DNA of 64,000 nt from Oenanthe sinensis (GCA_028671895.1 CM053807.1:50645903-50709902); one strand, 5' to 3'. Positions 10,203 to 23,005 are shown, counted from the first letter of the stretch. Program-made: numbers and translations. Notes: a model not told the origin generated them from the sequence alone.

Positions 10203-10581
10203 TTATGTTAATATTATATGTTCTTTTTTTATATATAAATTTATTCTATTTAATATAAATATGTTATAATATGGACCCGTGCTAAAAATAAAATTTTAGT
10301 TAATATAGATATGTATAGAACCCATATTATAATAAGTAAAATTATATAATTTGGACTCATGTTATAAATATATAATTGAGTCTGAAAAATAAAATTTTAA
10401 TTAATACATATATGCATATAATATTATATTAAGTAAAATTATATCTAATATTTTTTAGGTCCTATTATATCTAATATATATACATATATATATATATATA
10501 TTTATTTATTTAGGCACGTGTCCCAGTACCGACGACCGATCAACCAACCAAAACTTTTAATTTTTTGACTATAATAATATA
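10203..10581. other. AT-rich repeat remnant between LTR and Helitron
   Basis: No gene is seen. A near-duplicated ATGGACCCGTG / TTGGACTCATG AT-rich segment fills most of it, with a TA microsatellite around 10481-10502. Its right end (CCAAAACTTTTAA to TAATAATATA) resembles the 5' terminus of the Helitron family described below, so this may be a second, broken Helitron abutting the next one. A G-box core CACGTG lies near 10517. Confidence 0.4.
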
Positions 10582-11111
10582 CTAGCTTATATCTCGTGCG
10601 ATGCACGGATGAATTTTTTTAATTTTTTAATATTTTTTTTTTAATATTTTTTTAATGATTTGAATTTATTTATATTTGTATAATAATAATTTAAATTTTA
10701 TTTAATATTATATGTATATGTTTTTATATAATTTATTTGTATTTATATTTTAATAGGAGAATTTTTGTTTGTTTTGTATAGAGATGTATTTTACTTAGGA
10801 GATTAATGTGAGATATTTTAGTTAGAAGATTAATATGAGATTGTATTTTAATAATAATGTTTATATTCTTTAGAATTATAATGTTTATGAATTGTTTGCA
10901 TAAAAGGAGGATTATTGGTGTTAGAATTGTATGTATGATTATATTCTTTTAAAATTATATTTTATTAAAATTCAACGGTTAAGATTATTTCTATGGTTCA
11001 CTTAAAATTGGACGGTCAAGATCTTTTCTATGATTCACCTAGTACCATACCGACCAAAACTTTTAATCTTTCGTCTTTAATAATATAGTATAGTATATAG
11101 TATAGTATAGA
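10582..11111 (-). mobile_element. Small non-autonomous Helitron (minus orientation)
   Basis: Read on the minus strand, the 3' end is a hairpin (CCGTGC, loop, GCACG) followed about a dozen bases later by CTAG, next to a host T. These are the marks of a Helitron 3' terminus. The other end reads TCTATACTATACTATAT on the minus strand, a TC-type 5' terminus. No replicase frame is present, so it would be non-autonomous. The right boundary is uncertain by about 20 bases because of the repeated TATAG motif. Confidence 0.6.
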
Positions 11112-11405
11112 ATAGAGAAGAGGGATATATGCACTCTTATAAAACTCTCATTGATGTATTTATTTTGGTTTAAAAAAATTAGACCTTGTGCATAAAATAC
11201 TATATTTTCCTTGCAAATTTAAATATTTATTAGTTATTCACATCTCGAACCTCCTTGGACCTTGCAAAGAGTACAAGTTTATCTACCGGAAGTGATAACC
11301 TTTTAACAGGAAGGCTTGTCCCAAAATATTCACAAATACACAACATAAATAGTTTTAAAGCACAGCACACCAACAGGAAGGCTTTTTATAGCAAATTCCG
11401 GACAC

Positions 11406-14400
11406 TCACAAATCTGAATGCAGATCAGATCTTATAGAACTACCAGAAGTCGCATAGTTTGATGAAATTGAAGGTGGCTTGATAGAAGATCTCGATATGA
11501 TCAGCCGTGCTATATTTTCAGCCGCAACAGCACTTGTTTCCATGGTGCTGGCTGCGTTTTCAAAAGCATTAACATAGTACAAATGCATACCATCAAGCAT
11601 AAAAGGTGCAAACTTCTCAGGAGAATGGTAATGAGGGTATGCCCCCCAGTTGATCCGAATTGTCTCGTTCCTCACACTACAAAAGGATGCAATTGACATG
11701 GATTAGCATTTAGCAATTACAATGGTAAAACATTCAGAAAAAACTGGTTTGGGTATGATTAATGCATAAATCCAGCTAACATAGGCTGCTTACATATATA
11801 ATCACAAAAAGGTAGTAAATGAATGTTCGATACCATCTTAAAACCAAGCTTCCAAGTACTTCAAACCTCATAACTTAAGACAAGCCTTCTTATGAGTTTT
11901 GTTGATAGTAAATTCATTATGAAAGAAATAGTAAAATGTAGAGTATTTTTGAAGTCAAACTCTTACGCTTAGGTAGTTGGCTAAATATTGGCCGCATTGT
12001 CTTTTAATAATCCCTATACAGAGTCCAGTTTGGATTACATAGTTTACAAAGAAAATTCAACCTTAGTATTATTTCATAGCTCATACATTAACGAGAACTG
12101 CCATTTTGATTTAGAGATATGGTTGTATAACCTTGTTGGACAGAAGGATTAGACTGATTAGGGGATGTAATCTTATTTTTATATAACACACTTGTATTTG
12201 CTTCAATTTAATATATAAATGTCCAAAAGGACAGTAAAAGGGTGTTGCTACACAATTGTATAGAGGGACAACAACGAGCACAGAAGTCCTGTCAAGAGAA
12301 TGAACAATTGCGCTCCGTCAAGAAATCAACAGAGAAAAAAATTGAACATTATAATTTATACCACATTCTGCCAAAAAAGTACTACAAAGACTGAAGAAGA
12401 GTATCTGACATTTTATAGTGACCGAAGCCGGGATCTTACTTGGGCCACTATGTATCAGATTGTTTACCACTAAAAGCCAATTCAGCAGTGTATTTTCTAC
12501 CATATGTATCACTACAATTCTTGATACAATATATATTTATGTGTATATACAGGTGCTGTTGAAATTCAAGATCAAAGATATTTAATTTTTGTATTGTGGG
12601 TCTTTCTGTAGATTCAATAGTCTTGGTGCTGAGACTCTCAATATATCTATAGAGTATTTTGATTTATTCCTGGATGATAGATCAGTGTGGTCTGAAGTGA
12701 GTACTTTGAGTTCCTTAATTTTGTTGTACACGATATCATTTTGTTGTAAATGGATTCTAGTTTTATTTGATGAAAATATTAGATAGGTTCAATTTACTTA
12801 ACTGACTAGGAATATATTCTTGGTAACGAGGTCCAGCATTTGTTCAAGCTATAGCATAAAAAGAAAGCATCTCTCCTAGAAAAAAAATCAAGCTTCTAAT
12901 AGCAATAAATGGAACTACAGTATTACCTAAAGATTTGATCCAGTAACACATCTGTCACTGGTTGCCGAGAAAACATCTTGTAAGTCATGTCTTTTTCACT
13001 GTGTTTCTTGAGAATAGAAATGCTTGTAAATTGGAGATCTGAACTCTCTATTGTCCCCACCAACTCAGGAATATCAGACACATGATTGAAGCCAAAATAT
13101 GCCTTGTCCAAGCAAAAAGGAAAAATAAAAATAAAAGAAGAGTCAAATAACCATACCACTAATTTAAATTAGAGACATGATACTTACAGGATTCCAGAGC
13201 CCCCTAATAAAGGTTGCATGAGTATGCTGTAACTTCCTATCAGGAATTGAAATCTCAGGGTTAAATGAAATATTGAGCTCATCCAATGGAGTGGCAACCA
13301 CTGTGACATCACACGTGTAACTGTTCCCTCTTGTGGAGTTGAGTTCATAAGCACTTCCACTGTAAGAGATGGATTCTATTTCCTCACTCATGTGCAATGA
13401 AACATCTGAACGATTTATCAATCCAGCAGCCATTTGCCAATTTCCTCCTTCAATTGCCCACAACCCTCCGCCAGATCCTGCCAAGGAAACTGCACCAGCA
13501 AGTCCGCTTATGCTGACACTCTGACCATAGTTAATTCTTGTGATAACCTGCTCAACATCGTATGATCATGTAAAAATAGGCAAAAAAAACTCTTTAAAAA
13601 TGGTCAGATATACGAACCAGATAATTGAAGTTATTAATTTGTATGGCAATGATATAACATACGGAGAACTAGTAAAAAGGAAACACTTCAACTTAGCATG
13701 TGAAACAATCACCCTCCATCCTGTCCAAGGCTTCAAAGTAAACCCACTACTATTGTCTGAATAATTTTGATTCCAGAAACAGATGACTAAATATAATCGC
13801 ACTGGCAGGCTGATAGAATCAGAGACATGGGAAAAAATAGGAGTGAAATCAGAAGGGAAAGTGAGGGCAAACACGTTTCCGATGCTTTTATATTTTAATT
13901 ACTCCTTACGATATAAATAGACTACCGACTTGATGGAATATAGAACTTGGAGCACGCCATACCCCTAATCAGACATGTCATTAAAAAAATCATACATTTA
14001 CTTGTCACTATAATATTCTTAACTTGACCAAGCTCTTACTCGTTCCAGTTATACCTGTCAACCTGATCTCAAAGGTGCCACCCAACCAGGATCATAGAAC
14101 GAGACCCCTTCAGAGTGCATTTTCATAACTACCACAAACTGAGGCATCTTTTGAAAAAGAAAACAAATTTCACTCGAGCATTACAGAATTGCTGTCTATG
14201 ACAAACAACGACAACAAGGTCAAGTGGTCAACTCATATTTTCTTTGTTTAAGGATCAATACAAACACTGCAACCATAATCGAGTACATGTGCGCACACAA
14301 ACACCAAGAAAAGAAATTATATGCTGGAGCACTATATAGTTGACTCTTGGAAAATCCCAGTTACTATCAGGCCACCAATTTCACCACAAGAAAAATGCCA

Positions 14401-16776
14401 TGTGCTTCATATAATTATTAATAAACAAATATTTTACATGAATTTGTACAATTATCAGGAAGAATCCTTACTGTAGCAAGTTCTTGAATCAGTAAAGACG
14501 ACAAACCAGCATCGATCAATTCCTCGTGCAATGTCCTAGTAGTTAAATTGTATAAACCTGCCCATTTAAGCATTTCCTCCACTGTCCCAAAAACTGGCCT
14601 CGACTCAAATGTTTGATAATACTTTAAGAAACTATCCACAGTAACCTTCATTGAAAACACAAACAAGACCAAAGTACTAAGAATTTGTTTAAATTAACCA
14701 AAATGTATGTGTGTGGGTGTGTAGATATATTCATGAAAGATATAAAGCTTCCAAGTACATATATACTACTTCACGAACCAAGTTTATTATTTGCAGTGAA
14801 TATAACGGCTATTGGATTCTTTTAACCTTCATCGTAAAAATGAATTGAAAATGGAATGTGACAGCAATAATAATTCTTTATTAAGAAAAATGCATTGCGT
14901 ATAGACATCAGATATAGAATTATAGACTCATTATAGGACAGCTGATCGCATTCCTATAAATTATAATTAAAAATCTAATAATAAATTATGGGATTCCAAC
15001 TATTAATATTTATTAGCATAAAAAATAGGCCATAACTAGTATGGAATGTGCTTGAATTGCATAGAAACTAATAAAGATAAAACAGAGAATGCTTAAAACA
15101 ACATAGTTTGCTTCTCTTGCCTCTTACACTGAAAAAATTATAGTGAAAGCTCAATATAATAAACCATTATTCTTCACAACATATATATTTATCACCTAGG
15201 GTATAGTACAATTTTAAGAATACAGATGTCTGATGCCAATCTTTAAGCAGCTCGACTAAGGAGGGAATTTTTTTAATACATGGAAAATGCATATTTAAAC
15301 ACAGGTAGAAAATAAAATGAGAAAATAGAGACAAATGTACCAAAATATTCTAGTAGGGCATTCTAATACTTTAGAGACCAGTGTAGCAGTATCCTGAAAA
15401 TGAAAAAACACAAATATGGACCGAATCACTCAATCTTTCATGCATTTTTCTGACAAATCAAATCAAAGTTTATATTTAGTTTCCTTCCAAACACTTTCTG
15501 CTGATAAAACTTTTTTTTTTGGCAAAGTCTTCATGGTTTTCAAGAGAAGCATCATGTTCTTTTACCTAATATTTTCTTTATTTATTAAGGTTTTCTTTTA
15601 CACACCACGTCTCCTTTCAAATGCCAAAAAAATGCAAGTTAAAAAAAGTATAAAATTCATTCTATACATTTGTGTGAAAGAAGCAAACAGTTTGTTGAAA
15701 TCGTACACGTCTTTTGGATGTTAAAAAAGCGTCCCGAAACATTTTCTTAAAAAAACATAGATCTTTAAATATTTTATAATGTTTAAAAAATGGAATTAAT
15801 AAAAATTATATAGAAGTTCTGGATCTTCATCAAAATAAGTTATTTTCTCCTAGGTGCATACATATTACCCTCCCTATATCCCACTTTTGGGTAAGCCATT
15901 CTAGTATGTTCAGTTTAATTTCTAGGATGGTTTGCAAAATGTTTAACAATAGACTGACAATTGCATGAAATAGGTTCTCAAAGAAAGTCTCCTCCAAGTG
16001 TGCGATACACTTTCATTCCGTACTTACATACTATATTCAAAATCATGTTAGGACCAATACGCATAGGCCCATGGCTTTGAATTTGTACGGTACAATTAGG
16101 GTATTTTCATCACCAACATAAACTCTATGGAGCTAACATTCCACCTAAATCGAGAAACATATTAGGCAACTTTCACAACCATCTATCAAATTCCAACTTC
16201 ATAATCACAAACATAATTACACAAATCACAATAATACATTAACATCGACTAATTTTCATGTAACGAAAAAAGGAAGCTCTAACTAACCTCGACAAAATGA
16301 TTCATTTTGAATAACGAAACGCCATATCGAACCAGCATTCGCAACGAATTAACAAGCCCTACGATACTCCGAATCAACGAAAACCTAGAATTAACCTCAA
16401 TAGTCTTGAAAACAAATCCATTCCCATTCCAAATCCCCAACGACACCGACTCATCAGAATCGTCATTTTTAACTTTGAGATTCAACAGTTTCGTGAAATT
16501 CACCGCGTGGTAATTCTTAGGGTGAAGAATCGAAGCGCCGGCTTCGAATGTGTCGCCGGCGATTGTTACGGTGGCCATACGGCCGCCGACGACGTCGTTT
16601 CTCTCGAAGATGTGGATAGGCCCGGTGTGAGAGTATTCACGGAGGAAGTGCGCGACGGAGGCGCCGCCGATGCCGCTGCCGATTATGCAGGTAGTGGGAG
16701 GTTGTGGCGATGAGGAGAGTGGAGATGCGAGGATCAACAGGAGGAGGAGAGAGAGTATTGAAGGCGCGCCGGCCAT
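11406..16776 (-). CDS. FCLY: Farnesylcysteine lyase / prenylcysteine oxidase
   Basis: Five exons on the minus strand: 16776-16288, 14645-14472, 13547-13188, 13102-12927, 11676-11406. They give 489 residues with GT-AG introns and preserved phase. The enzyme is an FAD thioether oxidase that splits farnesylcysteine into cysteine and farnesal; in Arabidopsis, loss causes ABA hypersensitivity. Residues 1-22 form a hydrophobic signal peptide, consistent with a lysosome- or vacuole-type location. The FAD dinucleotide motif IIGSGIGGAS is at 31-40, followed by GRMAT and AGASILH. The C-terminus has INWGAYPHYHSPEKFAPF and NAFENAASTMETSAVAAEN, strongly conserved in the family. I chose the ATG at 16776 because the signal peptide starts there, although the frame stays open upstream to 16920. 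Intron 4 holds a copy of the F-box gene leader. Confidence 0.92.
12507..12619 (+). repeat. Copy A of a segment shared with the F-box gene 5' leader
   Basis: About 113 bases inside FCLY intron 4 match 19736-19841 in the same orientation. Landmarks kept in both are TATCACTACA, TTCTTGATACAATATATAT, GTGCTGTTGAA, TTTTTGTATTGTGGGTCTT and GATTCAATA. Identity by eye is over 80 percent with a few small gaps. The copy has no coding potential. Confidence 0.8.
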
Positions 16777-16920
16777 CGCCGGAATTTTTGACCGGTAGTT
16801 GAATTCCGGTGGTGGTGTGGGAGAGTTTGACTTGGGAAATAATCGGAAACTTATGTGAGAGTTTGGGTGGTAGTAGGTGGCAGTGGCACAAGATAGATAC
16901 TGTTGGCTCGCTTGAGACAC

Positions 16921-19735
16921 ATTTTTTAAGAAAATTGATTATTTTAAGCAATTTTTAATTAAAATATTATTTTTGAGATAGTGGGCCGTTTTAAATTTAA
17001 AACTTTTTTTTGAACGACAGATATTTAATATATTGATTTTAACTTAGATAATATCTAATACAAAATATGGTGTAAAATATGTCTGTTAATGATTAATATC
17101 AATCACTTTTTTAAAAAATATCCTTACTGATCTCAAATTTATTTTCAAAATATAACGTATTATATTTAATTGAATCTAACTTAATTAATAATAATAGACC
17201 CTACATTTACATAAATCTTATCAATTAAAATATTTTATAATATTACATCATTAGTGTCGTGTCATTTAAAATATAAATTTAGGAAATAATTTTATACTCC
17301 TAGTATCATTCTTTTTAAAAATTAACATATATACTCCATCTCATTGCTTGTTAAATTTACTTTTACGCAAATTTTAAGGTACATTAACGCATAATTATAT
17401 AAATTATTTTTAAAATTTGTATTTTGTGAATAAAAAATTATTTATGTAACTATGCAATCAATACACTTAAAATAGGTATAAAAGTCAAAATGAATAAGTA
17501 ATTTGATAGCGGGACATTTATAGTGGGTCGAGCATCAAATAAAGCAATAGAAAGAAAAGTGCATAAACATGATCAAGCGTGTAGAGATAATTAACACAGC
17601 TTTATGCTGTTTGATTTTGATATCTCACTTTATTTGAAAAGTTCAGAAAGCCGTGAATAAAAATGTTATGACTGCTGATTCAGTTGAATATGTATTTCGT
17701 CGGGTATGATTTATAATTTAAAGAATGCTTGGGGTGCAAGTTATTGTCCGTTTAACTTGTATACATGTATTTTAAAATTCTCAAAATTATAACTTTTAAA
17801 TTATAAAAAAATTCGAGATAGAGGAAGTATTTTTTTTTTGAATAAGTAGACTTGTAATCTTATAACTGAGTATTTGTTGGTAATAAATTTCAAAGTGAGC
17901 AAAAGTCAAATTCAAAATATAAGACGAAAGAAAATAAACACTTACCGCTTAAATTATCCAATCATGTTCTTAAGTCATAAGATATATATATTTTTAAAAT
18001 GATAATATCGTATTGATTCAATATTTTTAATAAATATAGGAGATGCATTGAGACTAAAGATACGTACGAAACCAATTGATTTTATAAAAAATTATTGAAC
18101 TAATAAGTAAATGAAAATATTTATCTTTGTAAATTGTTATAAAATTGATAGAACTTAAAATAGAGAAAAAATGGATTCAAATATCGCATTTTGAGATTAA
18201 ATGCCCCTAAATTTCATAATTATGAAACAAGCCCCTTATCATCGTAAAATAACGGAACTTTAAATTGCGTTTATAAATTACACTAATATTTGACCTGACA
18301 CATCCAACGACCCGACTATCTATCATTCTCACATCTCTTGCAAGTTTGCAACTCATACAACGCTGATACTCTTTCTGCAAAATAGTATTCATGGCTCTAA
18401 GCCTATATATACAGATATACACATAAACAGAGCAGTCATAATAATTATATCAAAGTGAAAATTAAAACCCTAGTTGGAGTATCTTGATTTGAAGTCAACA
18501 AATATTGAGACTTCTTTCATATAGGAACCGATGCAATCTCACACTTATTCACAAAGACGAGCTGCGTTAAAATTTGAAAAGCATACAAAAATGTAAGTTA
18601 GTTTTGTGTTTGTGGAAAATGCAACTTTAAATATAGTTTATGACTATTATAGTACGTTAAAGGCTCATGTTTCTTGTAAATGCTCATAATAAAGGTAAGT
18701 AACGTGAATTCAAGTGGCGTCTATAGAAACACAATTTCTATTTACGTTTTCTAGTGACATGGAGGGCCACTTTTTTCAGGATGTGATATTTAGGGTATTT
18801 AATAAAAATATTGTGATAAAGAGAGCCAAAATCCGGGTCTTTTCCGCACAAAACACCCGTACTTTTGTATGTATATATTTTATTTAAATTTATTGATATT
18901 TTTTAATAAAATATAATTAATGGACTAAAATCGGGTTCAATTCAGGATTGCATGAAAATCCAACCCAACACATTTATAGGATTAAAAGAATTAATATATA
19001 TTTCAATTCGAATCGAATTTCGAGAGTGTTTCAGTAAAATTTTACCTAACAAATCTTTTATACATTTTTAAGATGCATGTCAAGATTTTCAATTTATTTA
19101 TATAATTTAGATTAATTTAAATAAATATTTTATATAAACACATAAAATTTGTTTAAAGTTTACGAAATTCTATATAATTTATATATTAAAAAATTTATAT
19201 TTAAAGTAAAAAACTTTAAAATTGTGTTTGAAAACTTTGATTTCATTTCATATGACAGGATTTGAGTTGTGATTTCAAATTCTCATATTTGTATTAATAT
19301 TTGAATAAAATTTTATAATTACACAAACACATTATATCGTTATTTGATAAATTCAAAATTTTAAATTAAATTCACGTCGAACATAAATAAATTTAAATAT
19401 AAAGAATACACTGTACACGAAAATACATGGCGATTACTTGTTAATCTTGTGAATAAATAAATGGACACAAGAAAATGAGGTACACAGGGTGGGGACAGCA
19501 GTAATTATGGTCCACTACTTTTTTTGACTCAACATTAGAGTTTGGCCGACTACTCAACCTCCCTATACATTCATCAGCAATTAAATTCCCATTTTTCTAC
19601 TCTTTTTCCTTCAATTATTCATCCATTTTCACAATATTTTTCATAATTATTCATATATATTCAAGAAATATCTGAAAAAATAACCCCCTTTTAGTTTACA
19701 ATCACCCAGATCAAGATCTGGGCTTTCTTGATATT
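16921..19735. other. Intergenic AT-rich DNA between FCLY and the F-box gene
   Basis: About 2.8 kb between the divergently transcribed FCLY and F-box genes. No convincing coding frame, RNA gene or bounded repeat was recognised. It must hold the promoters of both genes, but I could not assign a TATA box to either with confidence. Confidence 0.6.
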
Positions 19736-19841
19736 TATCACTACACTTCTTGATACAATATATATATCTATAAGTGCTGTTGAATGTTCAAGATCAAATA
19801 TTTTTAATTTTTGTATTGTGGGTCTTGCTGTTGATTCAATA
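19736..19841 (+). repeat. Copy B of the shared segment, in the F-box gene 5' leader
   Basis: It lies 230-340 bases before the F-box start codon and matches 12507-12619 about 7 kb away. From its place it is probably part of the 5' untranslated leader or an intron within it. Confidence 0.75.
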
Positions 19842-20072
19842 TGGCTTTCACTTCTTGATTTTGTATAAATTGATTAGCTTTATTTATTATACATAGAGAT
19901 ATAGCTATTTAGGTTGTTTAGTTGCTGATGTTGTGTGAAACTGAGCTTGCTCATTGGTCTATGTTTTAGCTACAGTGTTGAAGAGCCTTGATTTGTATAT
20001 AAACATACTTTTATAGTTGTGCAATAATACATTCTTAGATATAGATTTGTATAGGTGATCAGTTTTCCTGCA

Positions 20073-21965
20073 ATGTCGTGTGAACCTTGTGGGTCGAGTT
20101 TGCTTCTTGCGCTTCCTGATGATATTTTTGCTATTGTTGCGCAATCTTTAAGTCCAAAAGATGTGTGCAACTTGAGTTTGTGTTGTCGAAGCCTAAGTGC
20201 GCTTGGGACTAATGATAAGGTTTGGTTTATGCAATGTGAAATGCTTAGAGTAGTCTCTGTTGGAGACCTTGTTGAATGGCGAAAGGGAGTTTCGTCTTAC
20301 AGGGTCCTTTGCAAGTTTCTTGTTAGTGTTAAGTCATTGATTGGAATTTGGGTTCATCAAAATCCAGAATTGGGTAATGTGGTTTATGTAATGCCGGGTT
20401 TTATCTCTGTTGTTGGGTGCCGGATTATACCACAAGAGCTTGGCCCGTTAGGCATTAAAGATGGTCCTATTTTATGGGCACCAGTTTTTGAAATTTTAAG
20501 TGATACTGATGGCTCTGCTGTGTTTTTCCTACATGGAAGGGACAAGGACGATGATTATCTTTATCCTGGTTCTGTCAAGGCTGTAGATAAGGCTTGTAAC
20601 ATGCTATTGCTAGAGGTCGTACCAAAAGAACAAAGTAGTGGTGAAAAATTAGTGGATGATAAGGAGCTACTAATGAGAGTTGACCAGTCACGTAGCTTGA
20701 ATTTGAAGTCACAGAGGGTATTTGGGCAGAATAAACAGAAGGTGCAATTCAATCGGCTGGCCTTTGGTGATAGACGAAAGCTACTTGAGACTGTTACTAG
20801 TCAAGTTCGATTGAAGGTCCCAGATTTGGCAAGCGGACTACTTTTTCCTCGACTGAGCAGCAATGAAAAAGATTTTGAAAAAGATTTGGTGCATTTACAT
20901 GAGAGAAGATCATTGCTAATGCAGATGCACAAGCTTCGGAGGAATAGTAGCAAACACAATGGCGGTGGTCCTCAACAGCCTGATGATCCTACCCAACTGG
21001 AATTAAGTGACATGAGAAAGGCTCTTGTGAATTCAAATGGTTCACACACTTCCCTTAGTGAGGATGATTGTCGAACACAGTCCACCAAAAGGAAAAATCT
21101 AGCTGGATATTTCAAAGATGGACTGAAACAGATACTTGGGAAATCAACCTTAACCATTTATGGCCGTGAACGTTTAAGAACTAGTACTTCAAGCAGTGAC
21201 AGTAAGCATGCACAACTGCACGACTTTCTTTATTCAGGTGATACAATTGGACTAGCCCTAAATGCTTCAAGTGGAAAGCTATCTTCTTATCGAGCTTGGC
21301 CAAATATGCATGATAGTCGATTTGCTCTTTACAAATTGCCCATGCAAGAGCCAAAACCATCCCAAGAATACGGTGGTCTATGGGGAGGAACATTTGGTTG
21401 GCCTCCTGGGATGCCCTCCGAAGACAAGCCTGGAAAAGCACTCTACTTCCTTTTTTTATCGTATGAAGAGTCCCAAGGCCAACGCTTGCTCATTGCTACT
21501 AAAATTTTGGAGGGAACTCATTATGTTCTACATCCAAATGGTTCTGCAATGTTCATAGTCAATCTTGATGAGCCTTCGTTAGAACCTTTCCCGTGGGATG
21601 GTGATGGAGATTTTGAACCTCTTGATATTACATGTGCTTATACAGGAGAAGGTATTGCAAATGGATATGGTTTCAGATATCCAGGTTCAAAGCCTGGCTC
21701 TTTATTTGTAATACAGGGTGGGCTTCTTGCTTTCATATGGAAAGAATCTAGAACTGTCTTGACAATGCAGAGGCTTAACTTGCAAGAACTTCTAAAGAAG
21801 GGCGAAAGGGTTCCTGCTTTACCTCCAACTGCCAACTTTGCATATTTAACAAAGTCATACTCAAATGTTTTTGCTGGCTTCTCAAGCACGTTTAATGGTC
21901 TGGCTTTGCAAAGGTATGCAGCTAGAAACTACGAGTTAGCTTTATGCAAAGTTGTTCACTTCTAA
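20073..21965 (+). CDS. F-box protein (At5g39450-like)
   Basis: A single uninterrupted exon encodes 630 residues. The F-box is at about residues 10-55 (LLLALPDDIFAIVAQSLSPK, then CNLSLCCRSLSALG and VWFMQC). It should bind a SKP1-like adaptor in an SCF ubiquitin ligase. The remainder (about 570 residues) has no LRR or Kelch repeats but matches the plant-specific type typified by Arabidopsis At5g39450, with an extended C-terminal domain rich in Gly and Trp (GGLWGGTFGWPPGMP, ending LALCKVVHF). Its target is not known to me. A basic, Lys/Arg-rich stretch lies at roughly 290-360. The frame is also open a few codons upstream, but the first ATG in context is at 20073. The upstream leader contains the segment duplicated at 12507-12619. 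Confidence 0.88.
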   Translation: MSCEPCGSSLLLALPDDIFAIVAQSLSPKDVCNLSLCCRSLSALGTNDKVWFMQCEMLRVVSVGDLVEWRKGVSSYRVLCKFLVSVKSLIGIWVHQNPELGNVVYVMPGFISVVGCRIIPQELGPLGIKDGPILWAPVFEILSDTDGSAVFFLHGRDKDDDYLYPGSVKAVDKACNMLLLEVVPKEQSSGEKLVDDKELLMRVDQSRSLNLKSQRVFGQNKQKVQFNRLAFGDRRKLLETVTSQVRLKVPDLASGLLFPRLSSNEKDFEKDLVHLHERRSLLMQMHKLRRNSSKHNGGGPQQPDDPTQLELSDMRKALVNSNGSHTSLSEDDCRTQSTKRKNLAGYFKDGLKQILGKSTLTIYGRERLRTSTSSSDSKHAQLHDFLYSGDTIGLALNASSGKLSSYRAWPNMHDSRFALYKLPMQEPKPSQEYGGLWGGTFGWPPGMPSEDKPGKALYFLFLSYEESQGQRLLIATKILEGTHYVLHPNGSAMFIVNLDEPSLEPFPWDGDGDFEPLDITCAYTGEGIANGYGFRYPGSKPGSLFVIQGGLLAFIWKESRTVLTMQRLNLQELLKKGERVPALPPTANFAYLTKSYSNVFAGFSSTFNGLALQRYAARNYELALCKVVHF

Positions 21966-22862
21966 CTTAGGTTGCTTCAACTGCTCATGTTATCTTTCTC
22001 TATGTTTAAGGAGTTGGGTACTTTTATTTTTCCCTAGTGTGTATGTACTAGATAAACTGAAGGTATTTAGATAATACACCATGTCTGACAAATTTCTAAA
22101 AACTGGCTTTTTCTCTGGAGAGTGACACTTCTGTCACACTAAGTATTATCAATTTCATAATTTGGGACATAAAATTTACACCTTACACTATATCATGAAG
22201 TAACAGTAATGAGACAACCCAAGTTGCAATTTCCAATGCAATATTTGCAGAAATTGGCACTCCTTGTCACATACTAAAGACATTTCTGTCCTTATTTCAC
22301 CTTATATAACAATACTATTACAGCTAAATCATAGCACTTGATGTCCGTTTGTCTGTCTAAGTTCCAGAGAGTGGGATGATCGAGGGAAGTTATATTGTCA
22401 CCTTTTTGGACTCTAATAGAAGTCTGTAAATTATTTGTTTTATTACGTGAAGATGAGAACTGGTGTAGACTTGAGCGGATTGCTGTAATACTGTATCAAC
22501 TTTCAGATAAATCATATACATGTCTAAATATTAAGAAGCTTCTTAAGACGGGGTTGTACTCTGAACAAGTTTCATCAGGTTACTGGCAAAAAAAAGGTTT
22601 CATCAGGTTATGATACATGTATATATGTACATCTACAAAAATCTTTAGTTTATATTGACCAGGTTATGATGTAGGGATGTATGTACATATACTAAATCTT
22701 TACTTTATTGACCTCTTTTCTATCCCCACGGTAATATTGAGCGTGTCATTACTCATTACGAGGCACAAGTGTGGAAATTATTTCATTGGCATAAATGAAA
22801 ACTTTGCTACTGAATTTCCAAATCTTCAGTTACAGTAACTAATATAGCTTGTTCTATGTGGT
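21966..22862. other. 3' flank of the F-box gene
   Basis: The first few hundred bases are probably the F-box 3' untranslated region. Around 22575-22710 a short segment (CATCAGGTTATGAT, ATGTACAT, AAATCTTTA) is repeated directly in degenerate form. Nothing coding was recognised. Confidence 0.5.
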
Positions 22863-23005
22863 TTACAGATAAATTATGATCACATCCTCGGCTTCAAGCG
22901 CTGCCCTCAGCTCTCTTGCCATATCAATGTTTATATTGGGACCTCTACCTTGTAATGTCACAGTAGGTATACTTCTTCCGTCGAGAACTCTGATGTTTAT
23001 GTTCT
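22863..23005 (-). pseudogene. Orphan terminal-exon-like gene fragment, function unknown
   Basis: On the minus strand, a canonical acceptor (TTTTTAG at about 23012-23006) is followed by 47 sense codons and TAA at 22865-22863. The peptide contains VLDGRSIPTVTLQGRGPN and MARELRAALEAEDV and has the balanced composition of a real protein, unlike the AT-rich surroundings. I do not recognise the family. No upstream exon is visible: the next 2 kb on that side is repeat DNA. It therefore looks like a detached last exon. It could instead be the end of a gene with distant exons. Confidence 0.45.

Noticed and set aside
16507..16713. Plus-strand frames antisense to FCLY exon 1
   Set aside because: GC-rich shadow frames without homology; the minus-strand FAD-binding exon explains the region.
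16777..16920. 48-residue N-terminal extension of FCLY
   Set aside because: The frame is open, but starting at 16776 gives a clean signal peptide followed by the FAD motif, so the upstream part is treated as leader.
20055..20072. GTG start six codons before the F-box ATG
   Set aside because: Non-ATG initiation has no support; ATG at 20073 begins the recognised N-terminus.
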